A stretch of 41,016 nucleotides of DNA, taken from contig JANYAV010000013.1 of NCBI GenBank assembly GCA_025361145.1, forward strand, positions 1 to 41,016. Reading direction: 5' to 3'. Below the pieces are notes generated by a model that was given only the letters and a program-made list of their open reading frames with translations, ran no database searches and had not been told where the DNA came from. Shown here one piece after another: positions 40,800 to 41,016 of the stretch; within the stretch, counting starts at the first letter, position 1, and each line of letters begins with the position of its first letter. Position numbers and translations under genes: made by a program. Source of the DNA: Dehalococcoidia bacterium. GTDB taxonomy: Bacteria > Chloroflexota > Dehalococcoidia > Dehalococcoidales > UBA3254.

Positions 40800-41016
40800 C
40801 TACCCCTTCTTCTCCTCTCCCTTCTTCTTCCTGAAATAATACTGCACCAGTATCGTCCAGGTCACGATCAGCGCGCCGGTGACTTCGCTGGGTAAAAACA
40901 GTATTCCCATGCCGGTCATTATCCAGAGAGCAACTATCAGCAGAATGAGAATCAGGCATAGCGTGTCATTGAAATTTTGCGGTATTAGCTTTTTCAATTT
41001 GTCCCATCCGTTGTCA
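40800..41016 (-). CDS. Small single-pass or two-pass membrane protein, 5' end beyond the window
   Basis: The frame is open from a stop at 40800 to the window edge. Visible part: D-N-G-W-D-K-L-K-K-L-I-P-Q-N-F-N-D, then hydrophobic segments (about two spans, L-I-L-I-L-L-I-V-A-L-W and V-T-G-A-L-I-V-T-W), and a Lys/Glu tail. A TTG at 40997 could start it, but the sequence before it reads as protein too, so the true start likely lies outside. Function unknown. The preceding gap 40680-40799 holds only a weak GGTTAC/GTAACC hairpin (about 40684-40711). Confidence 0.6.
   Translation of the reverse strand, partial: DNGWDKLKKLIPQNFNDTLCLILILLIVALWIMTGMGILFLPSEVTGALIVTWTILVQYYFRKKKGEEKKG

Overview
The window looks like a chromosomal segment from a strictly anaerobic bacterium of the Chloroflexota, most likely a Dehalococcoidia relative. 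This is inferred from gene content, not from a database match. Pointers are the three-gene aspartate-semialdehyde route to homocysteine shared with methanogens, a short 'core' MetE, a four-subunit 2-oxoacid:ferredoxin oxidoreductase, a DUF1646 transporter and the tig-clpP / dprA-topA-xer-pepP layout. A c-type cytochrome lipoprotein near the right end argues against Dehalococcoides itself, which lacks such proteins.

Layout. 1-124: tail of an IS integrase running off the left edge. 208-3307: methylthioadenosine salvage (mtnA, mtnP) facing a core-MetE methionine synthase. 3414-4055: a CPBP-family membrane protein. 4160-6623: a GntR regulator followed by two unknown genes and a thymidylate-synthase-like gene, with a palindrome over the promoter. 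6607-9926: a J-domain protein, then the coupled set COG1900 / NIL-ferredoxin / UPF0280 for homocysteine synthesis. 10105-20104: housekeeping genes, with aspS, tig and clpP rightward and dprA, topA, xer, pepP and a PHP gene leftward; the two runs converge on one terminator. 20160-21240: AT-rich repeats, a four-helix-bundle (S23-type) gene between 58-bp direct repeats, and two tRNA-Ser genes. 21355-25764: a DUF1646 transporter, a NarL-type two-component pair and a divergent orphan TRAP receptor. 26122-29500: tRNA-Arg, porCDAB, tRNA-Ile. 29719-34250: a decayed hydrolase tail, then two lipoprotein hydrolases (S9 peptidase and beta-lactamase-fold serine hydrolase). 34895-40679: a probable copper cassette (SHOCT protein, sensor, regulator and Met-rich exported protein leftward; CopB-type ATPase and cytochrome c rightward). 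40800-41016: a small membrane protein running off the right edge.

How the genes fit together. The first 10 kb gathers methionine metabolism. COG1900 with its ferredoxin and UPF0280 partners would make homocysteine from aspartate semialdehyde and sulfide, core-MetE would methylate it (probably from a corrinoid methyl donor), and MtnP/MtnA would start recycling methylthioadenosine. In the copper cassette the sensor's extracytoplasmic loop, the exported protein and the ATPase N-terminus are all rich in Met and/or His, as expected for copper or silver handling.

Several genes have a good promoter whose -10 box ends about 6 nt before the start codon and have no Shine-Dalgarno sequence (the CPBP gene and the NarL-type regulator, and less certainly COG1900 and dprA). 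Leaderless mRNAs therefore seem common in this genome.
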